Source: Adineta ricciae
Lineage: Eukaryota; Rotifera; Eurotatoria; Adinetida; Adinetidae
Reading direction: 5' to 3'
Assembly: GCA_905250025.1 (NCBI GenBank)
Contig: CAJNOJ010000341.1
Location: forward strand, 36,928-100,927
Length of the DNA stretch: 64,000 bases
Part shown: positions 44,596 to 55,837 of the stretch, piece by piece
How the letters are laid out: every line of letters starts with the position of its first letter
How positions within the stretch are numbered: position 1 is the stretch's first letter
Notes under the pieces: generated by a model
The model's database searches: none
What the model was told of the DNA's origin: nothing
Seen by the model: only the letters and a program-made list of their open reading frames with translations
Translations under genes and position numbers: made by a program

Positions 44596-45313
44596 ACAGC
44601 AGCAACACTATTTTCAACGAGACTTTCTCTTGTTTATTCACACTTAAGATTGATAAATTCTCGATCAGCATGACGCGAAATGAGCGCCATACAAATTTTC
44701 ATTTCAGTTTTGACAAATAATCGTCTTGAACACATTCCACACAACAACTTGTAGATAAATTCAGACAAGAGAAAGAGGAATAAACGAATATTAGTACAGA
44801 ATATCTGAGAATCATTTTTCGCCATCAGCAAATCTGTCTCGCCGAAGTGTGCCAGTAAATGTGTCGAAATCATCATATGACTCAGTTCTAGAAGACGACA
44901 CTCATTAGTGAACAAATCGGCTCGTCAATGTATCTAAATTTATTTGCTGAACGCATACAGGTGACAAGTATACAATCCAGATTGATAACTGACAGTTGGC
45001 CAGTTTCGTGGGTCAAAAGTCCATGTTACACGCTTATGGAATAGTTTGAGAGTAAAGTATGAACTATGCTGCTTTTTATTTATAACAAAAATAAATTAAT
45101 TTGATTGAAAACGAATGTATAGCAGTGACTCGGAACTGGAGTCCACTCGCCGTTGGTTTTAACTAAACTTAGGAAGATGTACATACCAAATAAAGAACGA
45201 GAATAGCAATCTAACAGAATTTAGATACAAGGTGTAAGACAATGACTTTAAACAGTTTAATACTGATTCGAAATTAACCATTTATTTTATTTCAAAACTC
45301 TCAAATAAAACAT
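44596..45313. other. Intergenic, block D
   Basis: No gene seen. Against block C it carries an extra stretch near 44870-44950. Confidence 0.5.
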
Positions 45314-46534
45314 TCAATCAGCGTTATCGTCTCTGTTATCAGTACATCGGCACGGATGAAGTAGACCGTAAAGACGAACAAGATTACATGTTGTATCCGT
45401 ACGCTTTTTGAAACATAAGCCACCAAGGGAAAGTTTACGAAGACGACGTGCCTTATCATCTAGATCAGCTGTAGTATCGTACCAGTCACGACATTTCTCA
45501 CATTTATGACAAGCGGAGCCTCCACAAGGAAGCTGTGCTGGTTTGAAAACAGCTGGTTGTGTTGGCAAAATCCGCTGTGATAGACGTTCAGTTACTTTTT
45601 CTTGTATTCGTTGAACTTGTGAATTTATTTCATCCTGTGCAATATTTAGCTGAAAGACACGTTCCGTTGCTTTTTTCATTGCTGATACATGTCCGTCTTT
45701 CAGTGTGTGTAATTTGTCAGGCTGCTCAGGATCTTGTTGTTTTTTCACCTGCCTGTCAATGAGACGTTGTATATTTTCGTTCTCACTCCGTATTTCAGTG
45801 AAGAATGTTTCATAGATGGTTTGATGCTCTCGAATTTCTTTTTCGTACGCTCGCTTGTTCTGTTGAAAATCTTGCTGGAGACTCTGAATTCGTTCTTTCG
45901 CTCCACGTACATTTTTACTTTCGATCTCGATTTCCTGTTTCTTTGAATAATTATGCGCAGTTCGTTCGACGATTACCTGTAGAAGAATATTGTTCAAAGT
46001 TTGTCTCTCAGAGGGCTTTTTCTTGTCAATCGCATTGAGAAAACAAATGTTTAAACGGGGCATTTCAATGAGTTGCTGCAGTAATACAGTGGCTTCACCT
46101 TCGTAGTCCTCGGGACGATCTTTCGCCAATGAGTTAACAACGACTATGAGCGAATCGGCGTCGAATGGGTAGGCTTGATTGAGAGCATTGAACGCGACTA
46201 CGTCTTCATCTCGAATACGACCGTTTTGTTGTCCAAACACGTACATAACTATTGATGTGGGTCGTGCTTGAAATGCTTTGTCTATCTCGCGTTTGTTCAT
46301 TTCTATACGCTGTTGGTCAGCTTCAATGAGGCCAGGAACGTTGAAAATCGCATAGATTCGATCACCCATGCAAACTTCTTTAAATTCGGTTTCGACTGTC
46401 ACTGCTCGAGCAGCGTAAGCATGAGTAAATACGTCTTGCCCAAGAAGAACATTAGCCAGAAAGCTTTTCCCTACGCCAGAGTTGCCCAAAATAATTAAAC
46501 CATAGGACTCATTATATGATGCTGCCGCTGCCAT
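45314..46534 (-). CDS. AIG1/GIMAP-like GTPase with coiled coil and Cys-rich tail (haplotype 2)
   Basis: 406 residues, intronless. G1 is ILGNSGVGKSFLANVLL (P-loop), G3 is FNVPGLIEADQ, and the G4 position is VVVNSLAKD (N in place of T/NKxD, as is common in AIG1 relatives). Residues 200-320 form a long coiled coil. The tail has CGGSACHKCEKCRDWYDTTADLDDKARR and later C-F-K-K-R, T-C-N-L and H-P-C-R-C, which could bind zinc. AIG1/GIMAP GTPases act in immunity and membrane remodelling in plants and animals, and the family is expanded in rotifers and molluscs. The Cys-rich tail is not part of the classic family. A second copy is truncated at 43728-44202. Confidence 0.82.
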   Translation of the reverse strand: MAAAASYNESYGLIILGNSGVGKSFLANVLLGQDVFTHAYAARAVTVETEFKEVCMGDRIYAIFNVPGLIEADQQRIEMNKREIDKAFQARPTSIVMYVFGQQNGRIRDEDVVAFNALNQAYPFDADSLIVVVNSLAKDRPEDYEGEATVLLQQLIEMPRLNICFLNAIDKKKPSERQTLNNILLQVIVERTAHNYSKKQEIEIESKNVRGAKERIQSLQQDFQQNKRAYEKEIREHQTIYETFFTEIRSENENIQRLIDRQVKKQQDPEQPDKLHTLKDGHVSAMKKATERVFQLNIAQDEINSQVQRIQEKVTERLSQRILPTQPAVFKPAQLPCGGSACHKCEKCRDWYDTTADLDDKARRLRKLSLGGLCFKKRTDTTCNLVRLYGLLHPCRCTDNRDDNAD

Positions 46535-46830
46535 GTTTAGAGATTTCCAAGTTTCTCGAATACTTCCTTCACGAACGTTGACTGTTATTTAATGTTTGCG
46601 GCGGCAGAAATACGAAATGAAGTTTGTCTCTCTTCAAAAGATAAAGTCTTCTTCTTTCAACTTACGATAATAAAACCTGACAAAACAAGGATTCTTTTTC
46701 TCTCTTATCGTTTTGTTATATACAGCAAAAACTTTGTCTAGGAATCGAATAGCCTTCTAAAATTTGTATTATATTCGTTTTCGATGCTTTTCTGTTTTAT
46801 TTTACTCGTATACAATATCCCTAATGACAA

Positions 46831-47460
46831 TCATGTCTTTTGATTTTCAAGCTCCTTTTCATATCGAATCAATTGGATAAGAAAACCATAGTTTGGTGCA
46901 ACGATTGGTCTTCGTTCGAGTAAATATTCGTAAGCTTCCTCCAAGCTCTTATGATTATACCTAAAAAAAAAAGTGAAACTTGATTATTTCGGATGTGAAA
47001 ACACGTTGAGCTCAAACTTCATCAAATAGGCCAAAATTATCGATGAGGACCGAGATATTCCAGCTTGACAATGAACTAATACTTTCTCCTTATTCTTGTT
47101 GTATTTATCGAGAAGATCATTAGTTCGATTGAGATGTTCTCGAATTTGACTTTGAAAATTGTCATCAAAATTATCGATCCATGTCACATCAAATCTTTCA
47201 ACGATCGCCGTTTCCAATGGACAATCACAGAGATTAATGATATGTTGAATTTTGAGTTCCGACAGTAGTTTTTCATCGATAGCATGACCTAAATCACCTT
47301 GGTAAAGAAAATCATCGAAAATAACTGATGGTTGATTAATGTTTGCTTCTGTTGAGTTCACTTTGGATTGCTGTAGTTGGATTAATTTTTCCAATTTATC
47401 TAACTCTTCATCTGTTGCTTGAAGCTCTGTTTTGAGATAATCTCTCATATCACCATCCAT
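46831..47460 (-). CDS. Dual-specificity phosphatase, two exons (haplotype 2)
   Basis: Exon 1 (47018-47460) and exon 2 (46831-46960) are joined by a 57-bp intron whose donor is ATGAA|gtttga, giving LMKYNHKSLEEAYEYLLERRP across the junction; 190 residues in all. An N-terminal coiled coil (ELQATDEELDKLEKLIQLQQSKV) precedes the DSP fold: FLYQGDLGHAIDEKLLSELKIQHIINL; an Asp-containing loop (WIDNFDDNF); and the catalytic P-loop HCQAGISRSS (H-C-x5-R-S). The end ..PNYGFLIQLIRYEKEL is typical of MKP-type enzymes. Expected substrates are phospho-Tyr/Thr proteins, perhaps MAP kinases. Confidence 0.9.
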
Positions 47461-47732
47461 TTGTTGACGAAAACGATTTTTATTCGAATGAAACTACCTT
47501 GCTATAGAATAAGAATGTACCGCTGATTAGTTTAACTTTTTAACCAATTCTAAACGAACAAAAGATTGCGCCAGTTGATAGAATGTTCAAGGTTTACGTT
47601 GGAAAAAGCACATTAGTGTGTTCTCGTTTCAGAACACGTATTGTTGATAAAGCGATACTCTCTTCATAGATACGAAGTCGACAGTCGTAATAGAAAGCAG
47701 AGCTTTTTGTTTTGCTCGAGAGATTTTAATAT

Positions 47733-49260
47733 ATGGCTTAGATTGAAGAATTATACGCAGTAGAAGATGAACGATGTTGTGATCAATCCAAGGACATCAA
47801 TATTCTTTTACTGGGTCGAGCGGGAACTGAAAAATCGACATTTATCAATGGTTTACTGAATTATATTTGTAATGATACGTTAACACAAGCAGTTCAAGAC
47901 GAACTTCAAGTTGCGATTCCATCAACATTTTCCTATACGGATGATGACGCGAAAGTAGATCGAGTCATTCGAATTGGTGATACATGAGGTCTTGAATACG
48001 ATACAAAAAACTTCCAAGAAATTCTAACACTTATTTCGCAATATGAATAACACTGTATGTATCGTTCTGAAACTGAACGAAGAACGACTGACAGTAGTTT
48101 TTTGCTATTGTATCAATGAGCTTCTTCGACATTTAGATAAGAGTGCAAGTGACAATATCATCTTCGTTTTTAACAATGTCCGATCGATATTTTTCAAGCC
48201 GGACAGCACAACATCAAGCTGAGTACCATGTTGAAGTTCCATTCTCAACGACAAACACACTTCAAGTTATGAACAAAGTTGGAGAATATGCAAAACTTAT
48301 GAGCTACGTGGCCACACGTCCACTCCGTGTGATCAGGGATACACTTACACTGAATGAAGCTGAACAACTGATTCGAAAACTAACGCGACCTATCGCTGAA
48401 ACAGCTAAACTTATCGAATACAATATTCAACTTGCTCGACAACATAGAGAAAATGTTCGACGAAATCCCGACGAAGCGCGACAAGATGTGCGCCAAAATG
48501 ATGTTCGAATTATATACTTACCTTACCCACGAACTGTTTGTATTATTCCGAAATGCTGCCAAGTTATTGTCGTGGATAACCAGAGAGTCGTTGAATATAT
48601 CTCTAAATGTCGCGAACGATGCTTTCTCAATGGCGTTGTTTCAAGCAACAATTCGAGATTCGAGAATGAGCGAATGTGACGTCATGCATTATGAGGCTGG
48701 TAAAGTATTTTCATCCACTTCCAGGAAATTTCATTGATATTTTCCAAGGCCTCTATTTAAAATGCGGCAGTTCTTGGAAAAAACATCAACATATAACTTA
48801 CGAATATCAGACAACTGTGACACGACTTCAAGGAAAATTTACATTAGAAGAAATCGGGCGACGAATTAATGATTTGCGGAACGAAAAACTAGCCAAGTCT
48901 CTTCATGCGAATGCTATTCTTCCACTAAATGACGAAATCATCGAATATTTAAAACATTTTATTCGTGAGGAACAAATGAAACGAAACCATCCTGTTGTTC
49001 AGGGTCTTGCGGAAATGATGGAGAGTTAAAAGCAAGAAATTCAGATGTTCAAAGAAACATTGACGCATCTACGAGATTTATCAAGCGTAAAAGATGTTCT
49101 GAAACCTGAAGAAAATTTTCCATTAGTCGAAACACTCTATCGATTACCGATCATTGGAGCAAAGATTCGTGAACAAGTTCGTGAATTAAAAATAACGCAG
49201 GGAAACATTTGCGATGATCGTGAAGTGCTTATTCAACTGCCGGAAAAAACGAATGGATAA
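47733..49260 (+). pseudogene. Decayed GTPase gene (haplotype 2)
   Basis: The frame starts MA, then TAG at the third codon, then reads IEELYAVEDERCCDQSKDINILLLGRAGTEKSTFINGLLNYI. The P-loop reads G-x4-E-K-S in place of G-x4-G-K-S. A TGA (in IGDT*GLEYD, the G3 region) and a TAA follow, and later parts survive as open segments at 48143-48679 and 48676-49260 in shifted frames. The layout (P-loop, D-x-x-G, long helical C-terminal region) fits the AIG1/dynamin-like GTPases common in bdelloids. The other haplotype is also broken, so the locus is dead in both. Confidence 0.8.
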
Positions 49261-49400
49261 AAAATCATGTTTCAATTTCGATTTGCTTTTAATTCAAAAT
49301 AAATTCATTGTTGATAATATATCATTTTTCTTATCAGAACAAAAAATAAACAAACACTGTGCGATACCTTGACATAGTCACGTAATAACAATCGAATTCT

Positions 49401-50732
49401 TCAATTTAAATTAATCGCACCTGTAGCTGCATGTGCTTTTTGCCACGCTAAAGCAGTTACATAAGTTCGAACAGATATGATGCCATTAAATTTGCCATTA
49501 TTATAATAAATTTCATGAAATTCTTTTATGACTGCGTTTAAAACTTCTTGCGTATAGGTTGTATTGGACATTCGAATAATTCGTTTCGTTGGATCCTCCT
49601 TTATAAATTCTTGCAAGTGATCACGATGTTGAAACTTTGCAAACGGTTCAGAATTATGCAAAGAATGAATATGCCAGGCATGCCATATTGAACTAGTTGA
49701 AAACGATGGATGATCGATTGCGGGTGATTGATGATGCGCAGCAATCGTTGACGAATAAATATGATTGATAGCGATACTAGCAGCATATAAAGATGTCACA
49801 CCACGCCACCATTTTGGCCATTCGCCGATCGCAGGTAAATTTTCAATACCTAGAAACGAAGAAAAGATTTCTAATGATTTTCTATACAGTTTGTTCCCAC
49901 CTGAAACATGTGGTCCGTATTCATTCTTAAGAAAATGTCGTCCGATGAGGGTAGTTAGATTTGCAATTTGAATCGAATCATTGGGATGAACTAACCACGT
50001 TGAACATAAATTATGTATACCCATATGTTTATAACCTAGTTTTTTTGCGATATCTCTAATGCGTTTATATGTGAATTCAGTACCATGGCCCGTCGAACCA
50101 AATTGCATATCGTACAATTTCACTGGATGTTTATCTAACAAGCCGAAGAGAAGAGCTGGACTTATAATTGCATCTTGATCGACGCGTAAGATCCAATCAT
50201 ATTTAAGGATGGTTGATCGATATTGTGGCGTTAATAGGAAAGCAATTGAAGTCATATAAAGGTAATCGTTCCATTCTTCAACGATTTTCACCGATAGTTC
50301 TTCGTAAAAACACGATGGATTTGGTTGTAACTTGTTGTTGAAGGAAAGTGGTAAACAGAACGAAGGTAATTGCGAACAACTCGGCTGTTCACAGAAAACG
50401 ATCAGATCGACTTTGACTTGTTGAGATAATGGTGAGAAATGTTCAAGGAAACGCCATGAATCATAAAGTAAATGAAATTCAGCGATGTGTGATGTTTGTT
50501 TCGCTAATGAAACAACAACAGCAACACGAATGGTATTTTTCTCCTTTGGTTTTGATGAAACCAATGATGGGACTGTCTTGTTTGAAAGAATTGGGATGGT
50601 GGTAGTGGTTGTCGTTGTTGTTGACACTTCTTTTGATGATGAATAAAAAGAAGAAACTAAGAAATAAGTGGCACCTAGAGTAACTAATGCAATGACTAAA
50701 CGAAGATTTCGAATAATTTTTACACTCATCAT
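49401..50732 (-). CDS. DUF7164-like glycosyltransferase-type membrane protein (haplotype 2)
   Basis: 443 residues, intronless, type II. The anchor is LVIALVTLGATYFLVSSFY, followed by a Ser/Thr-rich stem with eight Thr. The luminal domain has VAVVVSLAKQTSHIAEFHLLYDSWRFLE, YDWILRVDQDAIISPAL (D-Q-D metal-site-like), CSTWLVHPNDSIQIANLTTLIGRHFL, GEWPKWWRGVTSLYAASIAINH and WHIHSLHNSEPFAKFQ. The WP-W-x-G-V-x-x-Y-A-x-x-x-A-x-N-H block resembles what I recall of DUF7164 in oomycetes and amoebae, suggesting a gene shared with protists. Enzymatic role is inference. The allele at 58737-60068 differs at about a dozen residues. Confidence 0.7.
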   Translation of the reverse strand: MMSVKIIRNLRLVIALVTLGATYFLVSSFYSSSKEVSTTTTTTTTIPILSNKTVPSLVSSKPKEKNTIRVAVVVSLAKQTSHIAEFHLLYDSWRFLEHFSPLSQQVKVDLIVFCEQPSCSQLPSFCLPLSFNNKLQPNPSCFYEELSVKIVEEWNDYLYMTSIAFLLTPQYRSTILKYDWILRVDQDAIISPALLFGLLDKHPVKLYDMQFGSTGHGTEFTYKRIRDIAKKLGYKHMGIHNLCSTWLVHPNDSIQIANLTTLIGRHFLKNEYGPHVSGGNKLYRKSLEIFSSFLGIENLPAIGEWPKWWRGVTSLYAASIAINHIYSSTIAAHHQSPAIDHPSFSTSSIWHAWHIHSLHNSEPFAKFQHRDHLQEFIKEDPTKRIIRMSNTTYTQEVLNAVIKEFHEIYYNNGKFNGIISVRTYVTALAWQKAHAATGAINLN

Positions 50733-51529
50733 TTTGATCTAAAATGAAACGTGTTGGAAAAAAATCTTTGAACGGTGACGTTGTTTGTCTTTCATCAATA
50801 GTTGTGACTTTAGTCCCGATTGTACTTTTAACACATGGTTTATTCGTAGTCGACGGTAGTTTCATTCTGTTCGTTACTCTACCTTTGTATGCATATAAAG
50901 TGGGTGAGAGCAAGGACAAGCGATACGCTTCAATACGATTTATATGAAACGTCAATATTGTGGCCACGTGCTTTGTATTTCTGTACAGGTGACGCTACAT
51001 ATAGTTTATGCCTAAATACATTTTTCATTAATAGACATTATCACGAAATAAAGCATTTCTTTTTTTTCTCTTTCTTTCTCATTTCAGTGGCAATCATTAA
51101 CTTATTTATTGTTAAGTTACTTCCTATGGCTCTGAATGTGATAATTATCTCCGTATAGCAATAATGAAAGTGCTCCAAAAGAAAAGACGAGAGAACCAAA
51201 CGATCGTTTCGGTTTGTAGATTACAATTGTTATATTTCGTAACTTCGATATCTCTGAGAGAAAGGATAAAAGTCGAACTGAAATGAATCTATGCGATGAT
51301 GTACTTTTACATAGAGACTCATTTGCATTGTTATCGTCCGATGACAAAATTTGATAATTAGACGAGAAAAAACTTTCATGCATATTTTGTGTTTCTTTCT
51401 CAAGGTAGTCTCGGTGATAATTATATTTTACAATAAAAAGACAATTTCATTTTCATAATGTTAAAAAATTACAACTTATTACTTCCACCAGAATGAGTGG
51501 TGAATAAAACGAGATTGGTTTCGGACAAT
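50733..51529. other. Intergenic, block D
   Basis: Small frames on both strands are present in both haplotypes (a 67-residue plus-strand frame at 50753 and an 88-residue minus-strand frame at 51117-51383). Their substitutions are mostly non-synonymous, so I do not call them genes. Confidence 0.4.
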
Positions 51530-53239
51530 TCATCGAATCCAAACAATAAACGTATATGAAGATTTTTCTTTGTATCTTGATTGGAAATTGCATGTTGATG
51601 GTAAATGAGATGCTAACCAATCGTTCAATCTATCCTCAGAGGAAAACAAAGCAGGAGTTTCGATATATCTTGAGAATATTTTCAATATCCGAAGACTTCG
51701 CAAATGATTGATTAATGGAGGTACAACTTCAGGCTGATCGATCGATGTAATAAGAACTTCACATTGTTGACCTAGTTGATTTGTAATCAATGTTTCACAC
51801 TCTTCACTCATCATCCTATGGCCACCAAAATCTAAACATCGAATCGAAGGATGTTTCAAATCCAAAAACTTGTACTGATCGTCATGCATGAGTAGTCTCA
51901 ATGTTTGCAGATTAGAAGCACGGTCTAGTATTGTTTGCAATTCGTCTCTCATACGATGATATGGTTCAGTTGTGAAATATAGAAGTGTTCGTAAGTTTTC
52001 TAGTTCAGGAACAGCAGACCAAGGTTCAACGTGATCAGGACGCCTGATGGCTAAATAGCTAATATTGGGAAATACGAACGGTAGTAAATGGAAACACGAT
52101 GAATATTTAAGAGTATTTATATGATCGTAGGAATTGTAGACACTGTCATCTGGACACGTTGATCTGTGACAGCTTTTATCGATAGAATACGTTGAACAAC
52201 CGGTTAAATTGGGTAAAGTAGTTAATACTATATCAGTTCGATCATTGGGATCGGATATTTTCCACCAATGACATCGAACGTACCATTGACGTTCTTCAAG
52301 CCAAAACGAACTTCGGAATGAATCCAATAATCGATCAACATATTCTTCTTCCTTTGTAAACTCCATCAATAAATGAAATTCTTTCAAGCAAGATAAATAA
52401 GTTTTAATAATGTATTCCCATTGTTTCCCATCGAGATAACAGGCTTCCATACAAACCGTTAGATGAGATAGATTCGGGAAAGATTTCCAGCAGGATAACA
52501 TATTTGCCGTACTTCGAGTGCTTACGTTTAGACGGCTTAATGATTCATATTCTGTTGAAAATTCGACCTCAGATTTCGAGATTTGAGAAATATGAGTATT
52601 CAAAGATCGAAGAAAAGGAGTTTTCTCCAACAATCCTGTTGATGTCTGCCAATTCATATGACCATTCTGAAAAGTCAAATATTGCATTGAGGACGAAGTA
52701 TCGTCTGGTACAATAAATTCTATCCATTCTTTCGACAAACGATTCAAATGGCAATACATCAATCGACGAAGACGCCAAATGCTATTGATAGTCGTATGGA
52801 GAAGAGTCGAAGTTCCGAAAAAATAACAATTAGTTATACTCAAATGTGTAAGATACGGTAATTCCTGCCATTCGACAACTAATCTTTTCAAAAGATGTAT
52901 AGATTTGATGTGATAGAGCGACAGTGCACGCAAATGAGAAAGTTGAGAGAACGATGGAATGTAAATCGGAATATATTTCAATTGTATGGATGCGTTAATT
53001 TCATCACATAGCCGTAACGATATAATTTGATTTGAAATTAATGGAAAGTACTTCGTGCAGATCAGATGGAAATCATGTTTGGATATGGACTGAAAATCCA
53101 GATGATACGCTCGAAAATATTTGAGAAGAAGTGTATTGAATCGAGAATTAAGTTGATAAAATGCACGAAAAACATCTTCAATTTTGAAATATTCAAAAAG
53201 ATTGAGTAAGATTTCATTTGCCAAATACTCCAGACTCAT
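51530..53239 (-). CDS. F-box protein with degenerate LRR region (haplotype 2)
   Basis: 569 residues from MSLEYLANEILLNLFEYFKIEDVFRAFYQLNSRFNTLL, a clear F-box (L-x-x-E-I-L-x-x-I/L-F-x-Y). The rest is a long run of L-rich repeats (LSHLRALSLYHIKS, LPYLTHLSITNCYF, FPNLSHLTVCME, FPNISYLAIRRPD, LENLRTLLYFTTEP, HPSIRCLDFGGHR, LRSLRILKIF). The conserved block YVRCHWWKISDPNDRTDIVLTTLP is shared by this bdelloid family. It probably acts as an SCF adaptor. Intronless and intact in both haplotypes (60867-62576 is the allele). Confidence 0.82.
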   Translation of the reverse strand: MSLEYLANEILLNLFEYFKIEDVFRAFYQLNSRFNTLLLKYFRAYHLDFQSISKHDFHLICTKYFPLISNQIISLRLCDEINASIQLKYIPIYIPSFSQLSHLRALSLYHIKSIHLLKRLVVEWQELPYLTHLSITNCYFFGTSTLLHTTINSIWRLRRLMYCHLNRLSKEWIEFIVPDDTSSSMQYLTFQNGHMNWQTSTGLLEKTPFLRSLNTHISQISKSEVEFSTEYESLSRLNVSTRSTANMLSCWKSFPNLSHLTVCMEACYLDGKQWEYIIKTYLSCLKEFHLLMEFTKEEEYVDRLLDSFRSSFWLEERQWYVRCHWWKISDPNDRTDIVLTTLPNLTGCSTYSIDKSCHRSTCPDDSVYNSYDHINTLKYSSCFHLLPFVFPNISYLAIRRPDHVEPWSAVPELENLRTLLYFTTEPYHRMRDELQTILDRASNLQTLRLLMHDDQYKFLDLKHPSIRCLDFGGHRMMSEECETLITNQLGQQCEVLITSIDQPEVVPPLINHLRSLRILKIFSRYIETPALFSSEDRLNDWLASHLPSTCNFQSRYKEKSSYTFIVWIR

Positions 53240-54930
53240 TTTCAATAAGGTAAAGAGGAGAGTAGCTTGTTTCTGGTTCTTTTTCGAAAGTTTGAATAGA
53301 GAAAAAAAGATTTTTAGGCACTATTAGCGTCGCCTTCGCTCGAGAGACGAAACTCAATCTGTCTATTCGAAACGACGTCAAAAAAATGTGTATAGAAGGT
53401 AACAGAACCAGGTGGAGAGAAGTGTGTGAAGACATGTGTATGTACATATCTCCCCGCCAACGAAAAGAAATGTGTATATACACTTGACGATAACGATATG
53501 TAAAAGAATTCGAGAAGGAAAGGCAATATGTATGTAGAACAAGAGAAAAGAAAAAAGAATGAAAGCAACGAGCTAAAGCACGACGAGTGCAACGAAAAAT
53601 CCATTTTGTATAATAATACAGCGATGAATGAAGAAGTAAACCACTAATTTTGATCTGAGTTACAAAAAAGAAAAAGAATTGCCAATGAAAATCGAATTCG
53701 ATTTTGCATCAGTATATACCCAGGATGAACGTTCCGGCCACCGGATCCGAACAGAAAGCCATAGGAATGTTGAAGCAGTGTTCCAGACCGGAATGCCCCG
53801 GAACTGGATCCTTGATAGTCCCATTTCTTCCGCTGGCCGGTTTTCCAACTTATCATGACGGAAAACAGTCACACCGCCTAAATCCGACAAAACAGAACAC
53901 CACATAAAACAGCAGGATCCCAACATAACCCTACAGAAACAAAAAATACTTCAAACGCCAAACCGTTTTCCGCCTATTTCAAGAACCAAACCACGTATCC
54001 AACAGTTTCCCAAAACCAAGAACCGCCCATAATCGGAATCCGAAGGAACCCCTCCGAACCGGAGCAACGCAATCAACCGTGAAAAAACATAAAATCACAA
54101 ATCCCATCTTTTCCAACTTCTTTCCGCGATTACTATCAACCTTCTAGCAAAAAACTGACCTGAAAAATACCACCACCAGGCCTATCAGTTGAAGAATTCC
54201 TAATCCTCCATCCAGTCCAGATAGCAGTCCTTAAGGAAAAAGTCACTTGAAGATGTATAAATTATTCCCTTTCTCGTAGAGAAGAGTCTTAGAAACATAA
54301 ATTGTTTGCTTGCTTGTATGTCCGCAGGGTAAAAAAAAACATCGAAAATCGATTCTTCCGAAAAGACATTTCCGGAGGCAGTTGGATGCGGAGACTTCGA
54401 ATCTGATGTTAACTTTTTGAAATTTTTCATAAAAAGTTTTCTTTCAGGCAAAGAACCTTTTTTAAAAATTTTTATACGAACTGACGGAGAGTAATAAAAG
54501 CTGAGGAACTGAAATCCAGAGTTAGTTCTTCTATGTTGCATAAACAAAAATCTTGGTAGCATTGTAGAACAATATATCTACGAGAAAGAGCTGAGAGAGT
54601 CCACAGGCGAGCGTTACTTGTTAGAATAGTATTCGTTTGTAAACATTTATGCCCGATAATTTATTAAAATCCCTTCTTTTTCAACAATTTCTTTCACTTT
54701 GAGCTGTCTCCTGAGGACGTACGCAGGTAACACCTGTTGATATACTTTCACTTTATCTCACTATTCAATAGCGTCTTCTCGACAATTTCATTGTTGCTTT
54801 CTTCTTTCGGTATGCGCACGCGTCGACTTTAAACTAAAGTAATATTTCTTTTTTTTTCTGTATGTTTTCGGCCTCACTCCTTGAAATTTCGGTAAAATAT
54901 TTCATTTAGATAGCATGTTTTTGAGGAGGG
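53240..54930. other. Long conserved non-coding stretch, block D
   Basis: Matches 62577-64000 in block E at high similarity but with 10-30 bp indels. Candidate ORFs (for example 54200-54562 minus) are frameshifted between haplotypes, so it is probably non-coding. A GC-richer part (53700-54100) is repetitive in ccggaac/ggatcc-like words. Confidence 0.5.
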
Positions 54931-55837
54931 TATTACTAATTTATGCTAACAGCACATACACACACTCAGCTTTTTAAATCTATACATAGGTTACTCTCAC
55001 TAACATCCACAGATTTGTAAAATCTACATTTTGAAAACAACAAATGATGACGTAGGACAGAATTCGGCATTTTCTTGAGAGGATTCGTTTCACCGAAGGT
55101 TCCAATTAAACCAACACTGGTTCCAAGTACAACTTAATGAGCTCTATCGATTCCAAAAATAAAATTTCCAAAAAAAGCTCTTTCTTCACCTTCAAAACTC
55201 AAAGAAATCTGAAAAAAAGCATCCAAAAAAACCGAAACTAGAGAAAAGCCGGGGCGGATTCGTTTTACAACCACCGACCGCGATTTTCACACTGGTTCCA
55301 GATCACACTCCACGAGCCTTATCGGTTCGAATCATAAAAAATTTTCACCCCACCCACACCCACACCCTCAATTTTTTTATGACTCGAACCGATAGAACTC
55401 ATTAAGTTGTACTTGGAACCAGTGTTCATTTGATTGGAACCTTCGCTGAAATGAATCCTTTCAAGAAAATGTCGAATCCTACCGAAAGGTATCCTACGTG
55501 GGTATGAAGCTTCTTATCTGTTTTAGCGTGTTAATTTGAGACCGTTATGAATTCCACCCAGATGCTCACCTCGGTTCCTAATACTCAAAGGGAGAAAGCC
55601 GTTTGTTGTTTCAAAAATGTAGATTTTACAATTCTGTAGGTTTTAGTGTATACCCACTTGGATGTTTGTCAAGACCATAAGAAATATATTAGGTGTTAAT
55701 GATGAGGGGGGATAATTTTTTCCTCTGTATTCATAATTTCTTCATCTAAGAGTTGGACAAAGTGGGGTTTAGTGAGAGTAAGCTATGTACAGATTTAAAA
55801 AGTTGAGTGTGTATGCTGATAGCATGAATTAGTAATA
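54931..55837. mobile_element. Long inverted-repeat (foldback/MITE-like) element
   Basis: The two halves are inverted copies. The ends are tattactaat (54931) and agtaata (55837), each followed inward by a taattTatgct / agcatgaatta type match. Then come the acacactcag / gttgagtgtgt, aaatctacatttt / aaaatgtagattt, ttctagagaggattcgttt-like and ccaacactggttccaagtac / gtacttggaaccagtgtt matches, down to a loop near 55250-55370. The right arm has about 100 bp of extra sequence near 55500-55600. No transposase ORF. This is the form of a non-autonomous DNA transposon or foldback element. Confidence 0.7.

Noticed and set aside
50753-50947. A 67-residue hydrophobic plus-strand frame present in both haplotypes (also at 60080)
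   Set aside because: It lies upstream of and antisense to the glycosyltransferase. Differences between the copies are mostly amino-acid changing and the ends differ, which is not what a conserved gene shows.
51117-51383. An 88-residue minus-strand frame conserved at 60454-60720
   Set aside because: No domain, about six amino-acid changes between alleles, and no splice or start context. Kept only as a possibility.
54200-54562. A 120-residue minus-strand ORF
   Set aside because: Its counterpart in block E is frameshifted halfway and ends differently, so the frame is not conserved.
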